Shown: positions 8,071-17,609, numbered from the stretch's first letter. The stretch is 64,000 nt of DNA from Planctomycetales bacterium (GCA_020427005.1 JAGQOY010000005.1:1-64000), one strand, 5' to 3'. Notes: generated by a model from the sequence alone, not told the origin. Made by a program: numbers and translations.

Positions 8071-9540
8071 ATGAAATCACCTGTAATTCAGTTGGAAAAG
8101 ACCTTGAAGCAAATCTTGGCGGGTGCGTTGCTGAATGTAATCTGGATCATGAATGTAGGCAAAGCTGAAGAGCCGGTGACACTCAATGTCAAGGACGATG
8201 GATACCGCGGCATCTGGTACATGAACCAGCCTTCCAACGATGAATATGTTTATAAATACAGTGGTGGATTAGGGACGTACTGTGCGAAACACCGTCCTTT
8301 TGCAATCTATCGTGCAGAGATAAATAAAACATTTTTTTGTTATGGTGGCGCGACACTGGGAGACGATCGCCGGTTGTTGCACATGGTCTCCTATTTTGAT
8401 CATCAAACGAAAACGGTGCCTCGCCCCACTGTGTTGTTGGACAAGCATACCAACGATGCACATGATAATCCGGTAATTTCCATTGACGACCAAGGTTACA
8501 TTTGGATTTTCTCGACCTCACATGGTACTTCACGCCCATCGTTTATACATCGCAGTGTCCGACCCTATGACATCGATCAATTTCAACTAGTACCGGCTAC
8601 TCGTCTCGAGGGAGATAGCCGTTTACCGATTACCAATTTTTCTTACATGCAAGCTTGGTACAGACCCGGTGATGGTTTTTTGTGTTTTTTTACTCGCTAC
8701 GGATATCCCGCTCAACGAACAAGCTGTTTTATGCACAGCACCGATGGTATCAACTGGGGACCATGGCAGCGTTTGGCAGCCATCGAAGAGGGGCATTATC
8801 AAGTAAGCGGGCTTGGCCGAGAGCGAGTCGGTGCGATGTTTAACTATCATCCGCAAGGAAAAGGGCTGAATTGGCGTACGAATCTATACTACGTGGAGTC
8901 AACCGATTTAGGGAATACATGGCGCACGGTCGTAGGTGAGCAATTGGATGTACCGCTAACATCGGCCAAAAATCCAGCGCTAGTCCGAGACTATGCGGCC
9001 GAAGGTTTGAACGTCTATTTGAAAGATCTGCGCTATGACGAACAGGATCATCCTGTCTTACTTTTCATCACGAGCCGCGGTTACGAATCAGGTCCCCAGA
9101 ACAATCCTCGCACCTGGACGCTCGCACATTGGAGCGGGGCGAAGTGGCTATTCCATGAGGTAACGACATCTGACAATAACTATGACATGGGCGAACTTTG
9201 GATCGAGGAGGCAAACGATTGGAGAATAATTGCACCAACTGAAATCGGTCCTCAACCTTTTAATCCAGGAGGCGAAGTGGCCATGTGGGTAAGTAAGGAC
9301 CAGGGAAGGACGTGGGTGAAGCAACGCCAACTGACCGAGTCCAGCGAAGTGAACCACACCTATGTAAGACGACCTTTAAACACGCACCCTGATTTCTTTG
9401 CATTTTGGGCGGATGGCCATGGGCGAAAACCATCGGAATCCAACTTGTATTTTTCAGATGAAGAAGGAAATGTTTATCGTCTGCCTCGCACAATGGAGGG
9501 CGCAACTGCTAAGCCAGAAGCCGTATTCCTTCGCCCATAG
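8071..9540 (+). CDS. Secreted BNR-4 repeat-containing protein
   Basis: About 489 residues. A hydrophobic N-terminal segment (QILAGALLNVIWIMNVGKAEE) reads as a signal peptide. The body carries repeated sialidase-like beta-propeller blades: DDRRLLHMVSYFD, VISIDDQGYIWIF, YYVESTDLGNTWRTV and WVSKDQGRTWVK, the last two with classic S/A-x-D-x-G-x-T-W Asp-box motifs. The BNR-4 family is found in putative polysaccharide-acting secreted proteins. I start at ATG 8071 with GGGGCGG 8 bases upstream; an in-frame TTG two codons earlier is less likely. It converges on the FG-GAP protein gene. Substrate unknown. Confidence 0.8.
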   Translation: MKSPVIQLEKTLKQILAGALLNVIWIMNVGKAEEPVTLNVKDDGYRGIWYMNQPSNDEYVYKYSGGLGTYCAKHRPFAIYRAEINKTFFCYGGATLGDDRRLLHMVSYFDHQTKTVPRPTVLLDKHTNDAHDNPVISIDDQGYIWIFSTSHGTSRPSFIHRSVRPYDIDQFQLVPATRLEGDSRLPITNFSYMQAWYRPGDGFLCFFTRYGYPAQRTSCFMHSTDGINWGPWQRLAAIEEGHYQVSGLGRERVGAMFNYHPQGKGLNWRTNLYYVESTDLGNTWRTVVGEQLDVPLTSAKNPALVRDYAAEGLNVYLKDLRYDEQDHPVLLFITSRGYESGPQNNPRTWTLAHWSGAKWLFHEVTTSDNNYDMGELWIEEANDWRIIAPTEIGPQPFNPGGEVAMWVSKDQGRTWVKQRQLTESSEVNHTYVRRPLNTHPDFFAFWADGHGRKPSESNLYFSDEEGNVYRLPRTMEGATAKPEAVFLRP

Positions 9541-9675
9541 GCGTTCCACTGTGATTCGTGCCCAAACTTCTAAACCCAGCCGTAAAGAATATCGTCTAAA
9601 CGCTCCTAAAGTGCGATCAATCAATTGGGGTCCAAGCTGCCAGACTTGTTGTGGATATCAGATTATGCGTGGGGC

Positions 9676-11685
9676 TTACTTGGAGTGAGGGTTACGTAGG
9701 AAATAGAGTCGGCCGTCTTCGGCGCCGAGCACTAAATCACGCGTTCCATTTTGATCCCAATCGACCGTTGTTGGACTTGTCGTATGGCCCGCCAAAACCT
9801 GGGATGAAAGATTGCCTTGGCCTTCCAGCCACCATACTCCGTCTTTATCGGCGACATTACGAAGCCAAGTAGCGTTTGTCGAGTTCAAAATCAGATCCTG
9901 ACGACCGTCTCCGTCCCAGTCCACCACGGTCATCTTTCGGCGGCCACTTCCGCCGCGCTCTTTAGCGTTTAGCCGCAGCAACGGAGCTGTTGCCATATCT
10001 GTCTTGGACTTCCCCTCTTGTCCACGGAATGCTCTCGCACCAGGTAGCAGTTTGAGTTCTCCGTTTTCACGCTCCCTTTTCCAAAATGCCAAATAACCCT
10101 CATGGTCCAGAAGGAGCAAGTCATTCAAGCCATCTTGATCCCAGTCTACTACCACGGGAGTTGTTCGCCATTGGGTAACAAGCTCACTCGGCCCGGGCTG
10201 CCACCAAACCCAAGTTGGCTTGGGGGGCGCTGACTTCCAAGCCACTTCGATGCTCTGCGCGGCTGAAAATTTGGGCTTACTTGCAGTCCCAATGTTTTTG
10301 TACCAAATGATCTTGCCCCAAATAGAATTGGCCACGATATCCAGTAGTCCATCATGGTCCCAATCGGCAACGGAAAAGGTGGTGTACCCCCATTTGGCTT
10401 CGGCAGGTCCTTGGATCGAGCCCTGAGGACCGGCCTGAATGTGAATCGGCGCGCCATCGGCTTCTATTAAGCAAACGGGGGCGAACGTAGGAGGACTGCC
10501 CCCGTCGGTGTTTTCAAACCAACCGATATTTCCCGAGGTATTGCCGCAAACTAGATCCTCGTCGCCGTCACTATCAAAGTCAATTCCCACGGGTGTCACT
10601 AAGGCACCAAACTTCAATTCATCAGCTTGTTGCTGGAAGTATTGCGGCGGATCAAACTGCGGTTGATGATTGGCTACCTGACCGGTGTTTCTCAATAAGG
10701 CGACGCGGCCGTCTTCATCTCCGCAGACGATATCCATATCACCGTCATGGTCCCAGTCGACGGCGCAAGGTGTGATCATTTGCACGTGCATTTGCAGTTT
10801 GGAGCCAGCTCGTGTCAGGTAGCTACCAGCCGAGAATCTAGGTTGTGTCCGCGTGCCGATGTTTTCAAAATAGCTGAATCCATCCAGGAACTCTGCGCAA
10901 ATCAAGTCCAGATCGCCGTCCTGGTCAAAGTCAGCCATATTGGGTTGTGGGTTGCCATATACATTCAAATCCTTTCCGGCGGCCTGTACTCGGAATGGTG
11001 GAGCGTAATCGGGAAGTTCATTGGTTCCCTGGTTAAGCAGGATATAAACGTATCCATGCAAGGGGCCCCGCTTCCAATTTCCTTGAGCATCAAATCCATC
11101 GTCCCAACCGTAGTAGCCCCAGTCATCAACACCCACCATGAGGTCCGTCTTCTCATCGCCATCGTAGTCCACATAACTGGTAACAGTAAAACGACGGTTG
11201 CCTAGGTTGGCTGGTAATGTTTTGGCATCAAAAATCTGTTTGCGGTGAGTTGCGTCCGTTTTCAGGGAATCTCCCAGAAAGCCCAGGTATTCGTATTCCG
11301 CCTCGAGGATCCGCGGCTGGCCAGCCACGAATGAAATCTGAACGTTCTTCATTCCATGCCCCACTCGTACGCCTTGTTTGAATACGGGCAACGCATCTGG
11401 GCTTTGATTGCCTCTCGTGTTCTGACCGGGGTTCTCAAAGAAGTAGGTTCCCGAATAGGGTTTGTCGGGACAAGAAACTACCAAGTCGAAGTCTCCATCT
11501 TGATCCCAATCAATGGGCATGGGCCAAGCCCACAGACCTACGCCTAGATCCACAGAGAAGCTGGCCTGACCATACTTGAGAGGAGTTAAATCCTTTGTCT
11601 CTTGCGCTGGGGCGGATAAGGCTCCGCTGCAAAGATAAACTCCCATGCAGAAATTCAACCATCTATATTCGAGTCTAGGGTGCAA
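9676..11685 (-). CDS. Secreted FG-GAP/VCBS repeat protein
   Basis: About 669 residues. A signal-like N-terminus (LNFCMGVYLCSGALSAPAQ) is followed by many calcium-binding-like FG-GAP/VCBS blades with DxDxDGxxD loops: DWDQDGDFDLV, DYDGDEKTDLMVG, DFDQDGDLDLIC, DWDHDGDMDIVCG, DFDSDGDEDLVCG, DWDHDGLLDIVAN, DWDQDGLNDLLL, DWDGDGRQDLIL and DWDQNGTRDLVLG. This predicts an integrin-alpha-like seven- or eight-bladed propeller outside the cytoplasm. I prefer the TTG at 11685 (GGAG 7 bases upstream); another TTG at 11703 would add six residues. It lies 37 bases downstream of the sulfatase on the same strand, probably co-transcribed. Confidence 0.8.
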   Translation of the reverse strand: MHPRLEYRWLNFCMGVYLCSGALSAPAQETKDLTPLKYGQASFSVDLGVGLWAWPMPIDWDQDGDFDLVVSCPDKPYSGTYFFENPGQNTRGNQSPDALPVFKQGVRVGHGMKNVQISFVAGQPRILEAEYEYLGFLGDSLKTDATHRKQIFDAKTLPANLGNRRFTVTSYVDYDGDEKTDLMVGVDDWGYYGWDDGFDAQGNWKRGPLHGYVYILLNQGTNELPDYAPPFRVQAAGKDLNVYGNPQPNMADFDQDGDLDLICAEFLDGFSYFENIGTRTQPRFSAGSYLTRAGSKLQMHVQMITPCAVDWDHDGDMDIVCGDEDGRVALLRNTGQVANHQPQFDPPQYFQQQADELKFGALVTPVGIDFDSDGDEDLVCGNTSGNIGWFENTDGGSPPTFAPVCLIEADGAPIHIQAGPQGSIQGPAEAKWGYTTFSVADWDHDGLLDIVANSIWGKIIWYKNIGTASKPKFSAAQSIEVAWKSAPPKPTWVWWQPGPSELVTQWRTTPVVVDWDQDGLNDLLLLDHEGYLAFWKRERENGELKLLPGARAFRGQEGKSKTDMATAPLLRLNAKERGGSGRRKMTVVDWDGDGRQDLILNSTNATWLRNVADKDGVWWLEGQGNLSSQVLAGHTTSPTTVDWDQNGTRDLVLGAEDGRLYFLRNPHSK

Positions 11686-11722
11686 GTTTGTTCTCCGATG
11701 CAACTATTTGTTCGTATTCTTG

Positions 11723-13282
11723 CTAGCTGATCCAACTGATGTCGTCCCAATAGGCAGTGTCGTTGAGCTGAGTCGTGCCAGGCGAAGTTCGACCACGACA
11801 AATTGAGTTCGTCAATTGAGTGAGCAACTCATCGGCCAAGGAAGCATGTGCTGTCAAGCAATTGTGCTGCTCCTCGGGGTCCATTTCTAAGTTGTATAAC
11901 TCAGCCTCGTTCCTTCGATGCTTAGCCACGTACTTCCAATTCCCTAGGCGAACCGCGAACCGTCCGTTGGCTGCATGATTGATGATTGGGTAAGCGCTCG
12001 GTTCGTACTGTGGAGTAGTAAGATGAGCGAGAAAACTATGGCTATCTTCTGCTGCATCATCGGGTAGTTCGACATCTAGAATTTCAGCGAGAGTGGCCAT
12101 GACGTCGGTTTGACAAATAGGACTGCTTATCAGTCGATCTGGAGTTTGGATTTTCGCGGGCCAACGTACGAAAAATGGTACGCGGTGGCCACCCTCATAA
12201 ATGGAACGTTTGCCTTCGCGAAATCGACCATTGGAGCGATGGCCAAATTCTTCGATGCGTTGTTTCCACGAGTTCTCGGGTCCGTTGTCGCTCGTGAAGA
12301 TGACAAGTGTATTCTCAGTCAATCCGTGCTGGTCAAGATAATCGAGGATGCGGCCAATATGAAAGTCGGTTTCGATAACAAATTCACCATACGCTCCTGC
12401 GGAGCCTTGGCCCTCAAATTCAGGCAGTGGGCAGACTGGATAGTGTGGTGCCGTGAAAGGTAAATACAAGAAAAATGGTTGCTCGGCCGTAGCAGTCGTC
12501 CGCCACTTATCTAGCCACTGAATGGCACGGTCTGCAAACTTGGTCAAACATTGATTGTCAACAAAATCCTCAGCTACCTCCAAACCGTCGGCGCCCAACT
12601 TGCGAAGCACTTCTTCTGTAGTTGTCTCGTAGGGCGGCATGATTCGGTAATCGACATGTCTGGCGTTGGCTTTCTTAGCAGTAAAAAGAGTCGGGGGAGT
12701 CTCGGCGAATCGACCCTCGAACCAGGCCAATACGCCATAATTCAGACTGGCAGGTACACCGAAGTAATAGTCAAAGCCCTTGTCGAGTGGCATGTCGAGT
12801 GTAGGCTGTGACCAATCGCGGTTGTTTGCATTGGTACCTGGAAAGTCCATTCCCAAATGCCATTTGCCTACCATGGCGGTCTGATATCCGGCAGATTGCA
12901 ACATGGAGGCGATTGTCATGCGCTGATCGGAGATTAAACAAGCAGCCTCCGCTCCAAAAACGCCTGATTTCAACCGTGTCCGCCAAGCATAGCGTCCGGT
13001 TAACAAACCGTATCGCGAAGGTGTACAGACCGTATCGCTGCAATGGGCATCCAAGAACGCCAGTCCTTCACGGGCCAAACGATCCATATTCGGAGTTTGA
13101 AATTTACATTGCGCATTCTGGTAGGAAACGTCTCCGAAGCCTTGATCATCTGTGTAAATCAGCAGGATGTTTGGACGTTCTGCCGAAACCACGTGCTCTG
13201 TTGACCAATTGCTCAACCCAACCAAAAAGGAGGCACAAAATACGATTCGCCAACGGCGATGGAAGGTTTGAATTGCAATCAT
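11723..13282 (-). CDS. Secreted arylsulfatase (formylglycine sulfatase)
   Basis: 519 residues with a signal peptide ending near VVSA (residue 34). The alkaline-phosphatase-fold sulfatase core begins at RPNILLIYTDDQGFGD, with metal-binding Asp 45 and 46. The modification site C-T-P-S-R is at 86-90, where Cys 86 would be converted to formylglycine by a sulfatase-maturing enzyme. YQTAMVGKWHLG and the C-terminal VIFTSDNGPE metal-binding motif are also present. It hydrolyses sulfate esters in the periplasm, probably of algal sulfated polysaccharide given the lineage. It heads an apparent two-gene operon with the FG-GAP protein. Exact sulfatase subfamily and substrate cannot be read. Confidence 0.93.
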   Translation of the reverse strand: MIAIQTFHRRWRIVFCASFLVGLSNWSTEHVVSAERPNILLIYTDDQGFGDVSYQNAQCKFQTPNMDRLAREGLAFLDAHCSDTVCTPSRYGLLTGRYAWRTRLKSGVFGAEAACLISDQRMTIASMLQSAGYQTAMVGKWHLGMDFPGTNANNRDWSQPTLDMPLDKGFDYYFGVPASLNYGVLAWFEGRFAETPPTLFTAKKANARHVDYRIMPPYETTTEEVLRKLGADGLEVAEDFVDNQCLTKFADRAIQWLDKWRTTATAEQPFFLYLPFTAPHYPVCPLPEFEGQGSAGAYGEFVIETDFHIGRILDYLDQHGLTENTLVIFTSDNGPENSWKQRIEEFGHRSNGRFREGKRSIYEGGHRVPFFVRWPAKIQTPDRLISSPICQTDVMATLAEILDVELPDDAAEDSHSFLAHLTTPQYEPSAYPIINHAANGRFAVRLGNWKYVAKHRRNEAELYNLEMDPEEQHNCLTAHASLADELLTQLTNSICRGRTSPGTTQLNDTAYWDDISWIS

Positions 13283-13790
13283 GATGCGAGAAAGAACTGT
13301 GGGAAACGTAGAGGTGCAGAAGTTGAATTAAGTTCGAATGGCCGGTTGGGGTCTTAGGCACCTAGCCAATGGATTGGAAAAATACATCCAAAATAAACCG
13401 ACTCCAATCGATAAGTTTAGTCCAAGTCGCTATCTGCTTCAGATTGTTAAGTGTCTGTAGCGATCAAGGTGTAATTCAATTGCTTGCATTCTAGTGAAAG
13501 CAGATTGCCATGTCGCCAGGAATAGTAGTTGCAGGTCAATAAATCATAAGTTTCAGCGAACAATCTGAGATCTCAAGGAGTTTAGTAGGTTTGCTAGGTG
13601 AACGCGGGACGCAACGTCCCGTTGCACAAGGTGAGTTTTGCAAAATCTAACACAGCGTTTTCCGAACCGGAGCTATTTTAGGTAACGCAAGTTGAGCTGC
13701 AGGCGTATAAGAACTGACTGGAATTCGCACTGACTTTTCGGGGTAAACTTCCTGGGGCGAACTTCTTATTTACACGATTGGAGATCAGTT
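13283..13790. other. Intergenic region with nested palindrome
   Basis: 508 bases between divergent genes. I see no gene. It holds the nested palindrome at 13605-13621 and presumably promoters of the sulfatase operon (minus) and the secreted protein at 13791 (plus). A GGAG lies 6 bases before the ATG at 13791. Confidence 0.5.
13605..13621. repeat. Perfect 7-bp hairpin, nested palindrome
   Basis: CGGGACG-CAA-CGTCCCG forms a perfect stem-loop. A second, mutually exclusive stem GCAACG-TCC-CGTTGC overlaps its right arm. No T-tract follows, so it reads as a REP-like element rather than a terminator. Confidence 0.55.
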
Positions 13791-14738
13791 ATGAAAGTTG
13801 GGTATCCCATTGCGCTAACTCTATGCTTTGCCTTGTGTTGGATGGGGCAGGGCATCACGAACGGGCAGGACTCTGTACTGACGCAGGACGCAAAATTCAC
13901 GTTAAAAGTGGACGTCGCAAGTTTTGCACGCACCAAGTTGGGGGGTAGGCTGATCAAGCTGACTGAGCAACTGGCCAGCGAAGAGTTAGAGGATGTGCAA
14001 GGCAACGTATTGCAAAAGGTACAAGAGGCTCTGGGGTTTGATCCATTGAAGGAGATAAGGACCATCGCTGTAGTTGGGGCGAGCTATGAGGACCCTCAAG
14101 AACATGTGAAGTTGGTGATGCAAATGGGTACCACAACGGGAAATCTCGAAGGCTTAGCATTGGCTTTGCCGGGTTATGAGGCTGAAGATTATGGCTCGCA
14201 GACGATCCACGCCGTAGGGGATGGGGATCAGCATGCGTTTGCAACCATATTAACAGCCCCGGACGGAAAAAAAACTATCCTCGCCACGACCGAAAAAGGT
14301 GACTTGAAAGCGGCCATTGATGCAGAGTCCGCCACCTATGCCACGGCTCTTAAATCTGCAGATGCTTTTATGGAAATCGAAGTATTGGAGCTCCCGGCGG
14401 AAGCCCTAGAGCAGGAGCAAGTGGCCAATATTTCAAAGATGTTGCAAGGGGTGTCGGCCTCTTTAGCAGAAAAAGGAAGTGACCTTTCGATAGAACTGAA
14501 TCTAACTGCCAGCAATGACAAGCGAGCTGAACAGATTCAGCAGTTGGCCCAGGGATTGAAGGCACTTGGCGGTTTGTTCGAGCAAGAGATTCAGGACGAC
14601 GATGATCTACAGTTCCTAAGCGGACTCATTGACCGCGTGCAAGTCAATCGCGAACAAAATCGAGTTGTTATCCAATTAGCAGTTCCCGAGCAGCTGGTAG
14701 TCGATTTTCTACGCGAAGAAGCAGATCTTCCTTTGTAA
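13791..14738 (+). CDS. Secreted protein of unknown function
   Basis: 315 residues with a clear signal peptide (YPIALTLCFALCWMGQGITNGQ). I do not recognise a domain. The mature part alternates helices and strands (SFARTKLGGRLIKLTEQLA, EIRTIAVVGASYED, KTILATTEKGDLKAAID) and ends in a long helical segment followed by VVIQLAVPEQLVVDFL. This resembles duplicated alpha/beta sandwich proteins that planctomycetes secrete. The ECF sigma gene follows 79 bases downstream on the same strand; whether it is a regulatory target or an operon member is unknown. Composition matches the neighbours. Confidence 0.7.
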   Translation: MKVGYPIALTLCFALCWMGQGITNGQDSVLTQDAKFTLKVDVASFARTKLGGRLIKLTEQLASEELEDVQGNVLQKVQEALGFDPLKEIRTIAVVGASYEDPQEHVKLVMQMGTTTGNLEGLALALPGYEAEDYGSQTIHAVGDGDQHAFATILTAPDGKKTILATTEKGDLKAAIDAESATYATALKSADAFMEIEVLELPAEALEQEQVANISKMLQGVSASLAEKGSDLSIELNLTASNDKRAEQIQQLAQGLKALGGLFEQEIQDDDDLQFLSGLIDRVQVNREQNRVVIQLAVPEQLVVDFLREEADLPL

Positions 14739-14817
14739 CAGATCTTACCAGTTGATCGTAATCTTAATAAACATCGGTAAGCAAGTTCTGGAGGAATGGC
14801 TTAGCAGCTAGGCTCTT

Positions 14818-15438
14818 ATGTCATTTTCGGATAATTTTGAGCTGCATGACGATCAGGTCCTGATCTCGCAGGCACAAACAGGTTGCAACTTAGCCTTCGG
14901 CGAACTCGATCGTCGCTATCGAGTTCGTCTTACTACATTTGTGCGTATGCGCTTGGGCACCTCAGCAACCTTTATCGACGAAGATGACGTTGTACAGGAG
15001 TCGTTTATCAAGGCCTGGCGGGCCATTGCCGATTTTGATATCTGCAAACGGTTTTCCACTTGGTTATTCACTATCGCTCAGCACACCTTGGTGGACCATC
15101 TACGGCGGCAAAGAAGATCCACTCAGCATAAAACGCTCGACAATCACGTGGGAGTCAGTTCGTGTTGTCCAGAACGGGACCTGCTCAACGCCGAAGCCGC
15201 AGAACAACTTTGGTCGTTGGCGTCAAAGTTGTTGTCCACAGATCAATTGTCAGTCACCTGGCTGCGCTATGGAGAAGATTTGGCAGTTGGAGAGATTGCA
15301 GCAATACTCCACAGGTCACCCATTAGCGTACGTGTTACATTGCATCGGGCTCGGAGAGTGTTGCATAATCATTTGTCGCATCCAAGTTACCAAGAAGGTA
15401 ACGCTGCAGCTGCCGAAGAAAAAAGTTACGATGATTAG
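14818..15438 (+). CDS. ECF RNA polymerase sigma factor
   Basis: 206-residue sigma-70 family ECF factor. Region 2 spans about residues 23-95 (FGELDRRYRVRLTTFVRMRLG, DEDDVVQESFIKAWRAIADFD, FSTWLFTIAQHTLVDHLRR). Region 4 has YGEDLAVGEIAAILHRSPISVRVTLHRARRVL. The stop overlaps the start of the next gene by 8 bases (ATG at 15431 inside the last codons), a typical sigma/anti-sigma coupling. Target promoters cannot be inferred. Confidence 0.9.
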   Translation: MSFSDNFELHDDQVLISQAQTGCNLAFGELDRRYRVRLTTFVRMRLGTSATFIDEDDVVQESFIKAWRAIADFDICKRFSTWLFTIAQHTLVDHLRRQRRSTQHKTLDNHVGVSSCCPERDLLNAEAAEQLWSLASKLLSTDQLSVTWLRYGEDLAVGEIAAILHRSPISVRVTLHRARRVLHNHLSHPSYQEGNAAAAEEKSYDD

Positions 15439-16063
15439 ATACCTACTTCGCCTTTACATCAGTTTCTCGATCGATTCTAGCAGACGTTTTCCGGCTTGCG
15501 TCCAAAAGTTCATTCTGCGCGATCCAGTACTTAGGGATTATTGGCGTGTCCAAACCAAATTGGCGCAAGATCTAAATCAGCAGGCTACGACCTGGCGTGG
15601 TAACGATTTGGCAGCTAAATCGGATTGGCAGCTGACGCAATGGGACCACCACCCAGTGTCGAGACCACCGAGCAAAATGCGTCGGCTGAGGACTGTTTTG
15701 GTGGGCGCGGGTTTGGCGGCTGTATTGATGTTGACTTTTCACTCGATATACAACACGCGTTCGATCGAAAACCCGTCGCCACACCAGTTCGCGGCAACGG
15801 ATTGGAAACCTGTAGTCGCGACCGTAAATGCTTCCGAACATGTTGTGCAGCATGTTAGAAACGGAGCTCAGACTGTGATGATGGATTTAGCCAAGCTCTT
15901 GGAACGTCGAGCGAGTTGGCAAGTGACCACTGACAGGGCAGTGGCGCGGCTGGAAAGCACCAGACATAATGTCTCGAATATGATTAGCAGCGCTGCCCAG
16001 TTGTTGTTGAATCCCACCCATGTCAAAACCGCGGGAGATGCATCCGACCAGCAAGGATGTTAG
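15431..16063 (+). CDS. Putative anti-sigma factor, single-pass membrane protein
   Basis: 210 residues starting at the ATG that overlaps the end of the sigma gene. The same frame is open far upstream inside the sigma gene, but that part is an out-of-frame shadow. A cytoplasmic N-terminal helical region (about 1-85) is followed by one membrane helix (TVLVGAGLAAVLMLTFHSI, about 90-108). An extracytoplasmic helical tail has repeated hydrophobic heptads (VVQHVRNGAQTVMMDLAKLLE). No zinc finger is visible. Position, overlap and single-helix topology suggest it holds the sigma factor at the membrane; there is no sequence-family evidence for that. Confidence 0.65.
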   Translation: MIRYLLRLYISFSIDSSRRFPACVQKFILRDPVLRDYWRVQTKLAQDLNQQATTWRGNDLAAKSDWQLTQWDHHPVSRPPSKMRRLRTVLVGAGLAAVLMLTFHSIYNTRSIENPSPHQFAATDWKPVVATVNASEHVVQHVRNGAQTVMMDLAKLLERRASWQVTTDRAVARLESTRHNVSNMISSAAQLLLNPTHVKTAGDASDQQGC

Positions 16064-16080
16064 AACAAGCCTCGAGGATC

Positions 16081-16112
16081 ACCAGCAAGCTGCGTCCATA
16101 CAGCTTGCTGGT
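16081..16112. terminator. Perfect 12-bp hairpin between convergent genes
   Basis: ACCAGCAAGCTG / CAGCTTGCTGGT with an 8-base loop, between the anti-sigma gene (stop 16063) and the oxidoreductase gene (stop 16146). There is no T-tract, so it may be a Rho-associated or structural terminator, or a REP-type hairpin. Confidence 0.6.
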
Positions 16113-16145
16113 AGTCATAGCAACGAAACTTTGTGGAGACGCAAG

Positions 16146-17267
16146 TTATTTACCGAGCGTAAAATCAGGTAGGCGCACGATTTCGCCCCCTTTCATAGCA
16201 GATTCGTGTGCGCAAATTCCAACGCAAGTCCAATTGGCACTAGTGACCGCATTGGGCCAAGGATCTCGATCTTCCGCTAGCGCGCTCAAGAATTCGTGCA
16301 CCAAATGCGGATGCGATCCTCCGTGGCCGCCGCCCTGGATGAATGACAAGTGTTCAGAATCGTGGATCTCGGCTGGTAGTGTGAATCGTTGGATTTCCTT
16401 AGGCAACAAGTGTGCAAAGTCCGGCACTTCGACCTTTTCAGGAATCTCATGCTCTGGCTTCTTGGCCGTGTGGATGACGTGCGGCTCATTTTCAACCAGT
16501 GTCCACTCGAAGCTCCTCTTTGTACCGTAGACATCAAAACTCTCCCGGTATTGCCGTGCAACGTCATATAGAAATCGCCAAATGTGGGCAGTCAAATCGC
16601 TGTCTTTTACTTTGATATGGCAGGTTTCAACAGCAAATGGATTGCCTGATTTTTGGGCGATATCTTCCCGCACCGAACCCGATCCAAAGCAGCTTACGTA
16701 TTCTGCCAATCCATTGACCAAGCCCAGGCATGGACTGACCACGTGCGTGGCATAATGCATAGGAATCATTCTCTGCCAGTATTCCGGCCAGCCATCCATA
16801 TCTTGTGGATGAGAAGCGGCTAAGTGCTGGATCTTGCCCAACTCACCCTTTAGGTACATATCTTTAATGAACAAGAATTCGCGGCTATACACGACCGTCT
16901 CTGCCATCATGTACTTGAGCCCAGTGGCCTTAACTTTTTCGACGATTTGCCGACACTCGTCTACGGTTGTTGCCATGGGGACGGTGCACATGACATGCTT
17001 GCCAGCGTCGAGAGCCTTGAGGGACATCCAAGCGTGGTCTTGAATCGGACTGTTGATATGTACAAAGTCCACATCCGGATCGGCAAGCACATCATCATAG
17101 GACGTGAAGCGACGCTCAATCTGAAATTCGTCACCCGTCTTCTTCATTTCCGCTTCGTTGCGGCGGCAGATTGCCAAAACATTGGCATTGGGATGGGCTT
17201 GGTAGATCGGGATAAATTCCGATCCAAAGCCTAGGCCAATCATGGCGACATTGAACGACTTACTCAT
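16146..17267 (-). CDS. Gfo/Idh/MocA family NAD(P)-dependent oxidoreductase
   Basis: 373 residues. The N-terminal Rossmann fold has the dinucleotide motif GLGFGS (about 11-16), then VLAICRRN and YDDVLADPDVDFVHINSP. The conserved K-P-like segment appears here as GKHVMCTVPMATTVDECR, where the usual EKP is replaced by TVP, so the catalytic lysine position is altered. The C-terminal Gfo/Idh/MocA alpha/beta domain has the sheet that binds sugar or cyclitol substrates. I place the start at the ATG at 17267 with GGGAG 8 bases upstream, rather than 40 codons earlier. Members oxidise or reduce sugars and inositols in the cytoplasm; the substrate is unknown. Confidence 0.88.
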   Translation of the reverse strand: MSKSFNVAMIGLGFGSEFIPIYQAHPNANVLAICRRNEAEMKKTGDEFQIERRFTSYDDVLADPDVDFVHINSPIQDHAWMSLKALDAGKHVMCTVPMATTVDECRQIVEKVKATGLKYMMAETVVYSREFLFIKDMYLKGELGKIQHLAASHPQDMDGWPEYWQRMIPMHYATHVVSPCLGLVNGLAEYVSCFGSGSVREDIAQKSGNPFAVETCHIKVKDSDLTAHIWRFLYDVARQYRESFDVYGTKRSFEWTLVENEPHVIHTAKKPEHEIPEKVEVPDFAHLLPKEIQRFTLPAEIHDSEHLSFIQGGGHGGSHPHLVHEFLSALAEDRDPWPNAVTSANWTCVGICAHESAMKGGEIVRLPDFTLGK

Positions 17268-17609
17268 ACTATTGCTCCCGGCTGAAGATTTATGCGCAGT
17301 TTTTCCAAAGTACTCGAATTTCTTAGCTGATCTGTTCGGCTGTGTTTTTCGTAGCGTTAATGAGATTTGATATGCAGCGACTACCACAGTGAGGAATATT
17401 GTGTGCTGATTCGGCTTTGACGTCTACAAGCCTGTTGGCACTCATTCCCAAGGTAGCCAGCGGATTGTCTGGCGGGATCCGCATGACCCGAAGATTTGAA
17501 ACCTTGGGGGTACTTCAAGGGCAGCTAGAATATAGGCAGAAAACACGGTTTGGGTTTAAAATTGGGAAGTTCTCCAGCCTACGACCTGTCTAAGAGCAAA
17601 GGGGTGATG

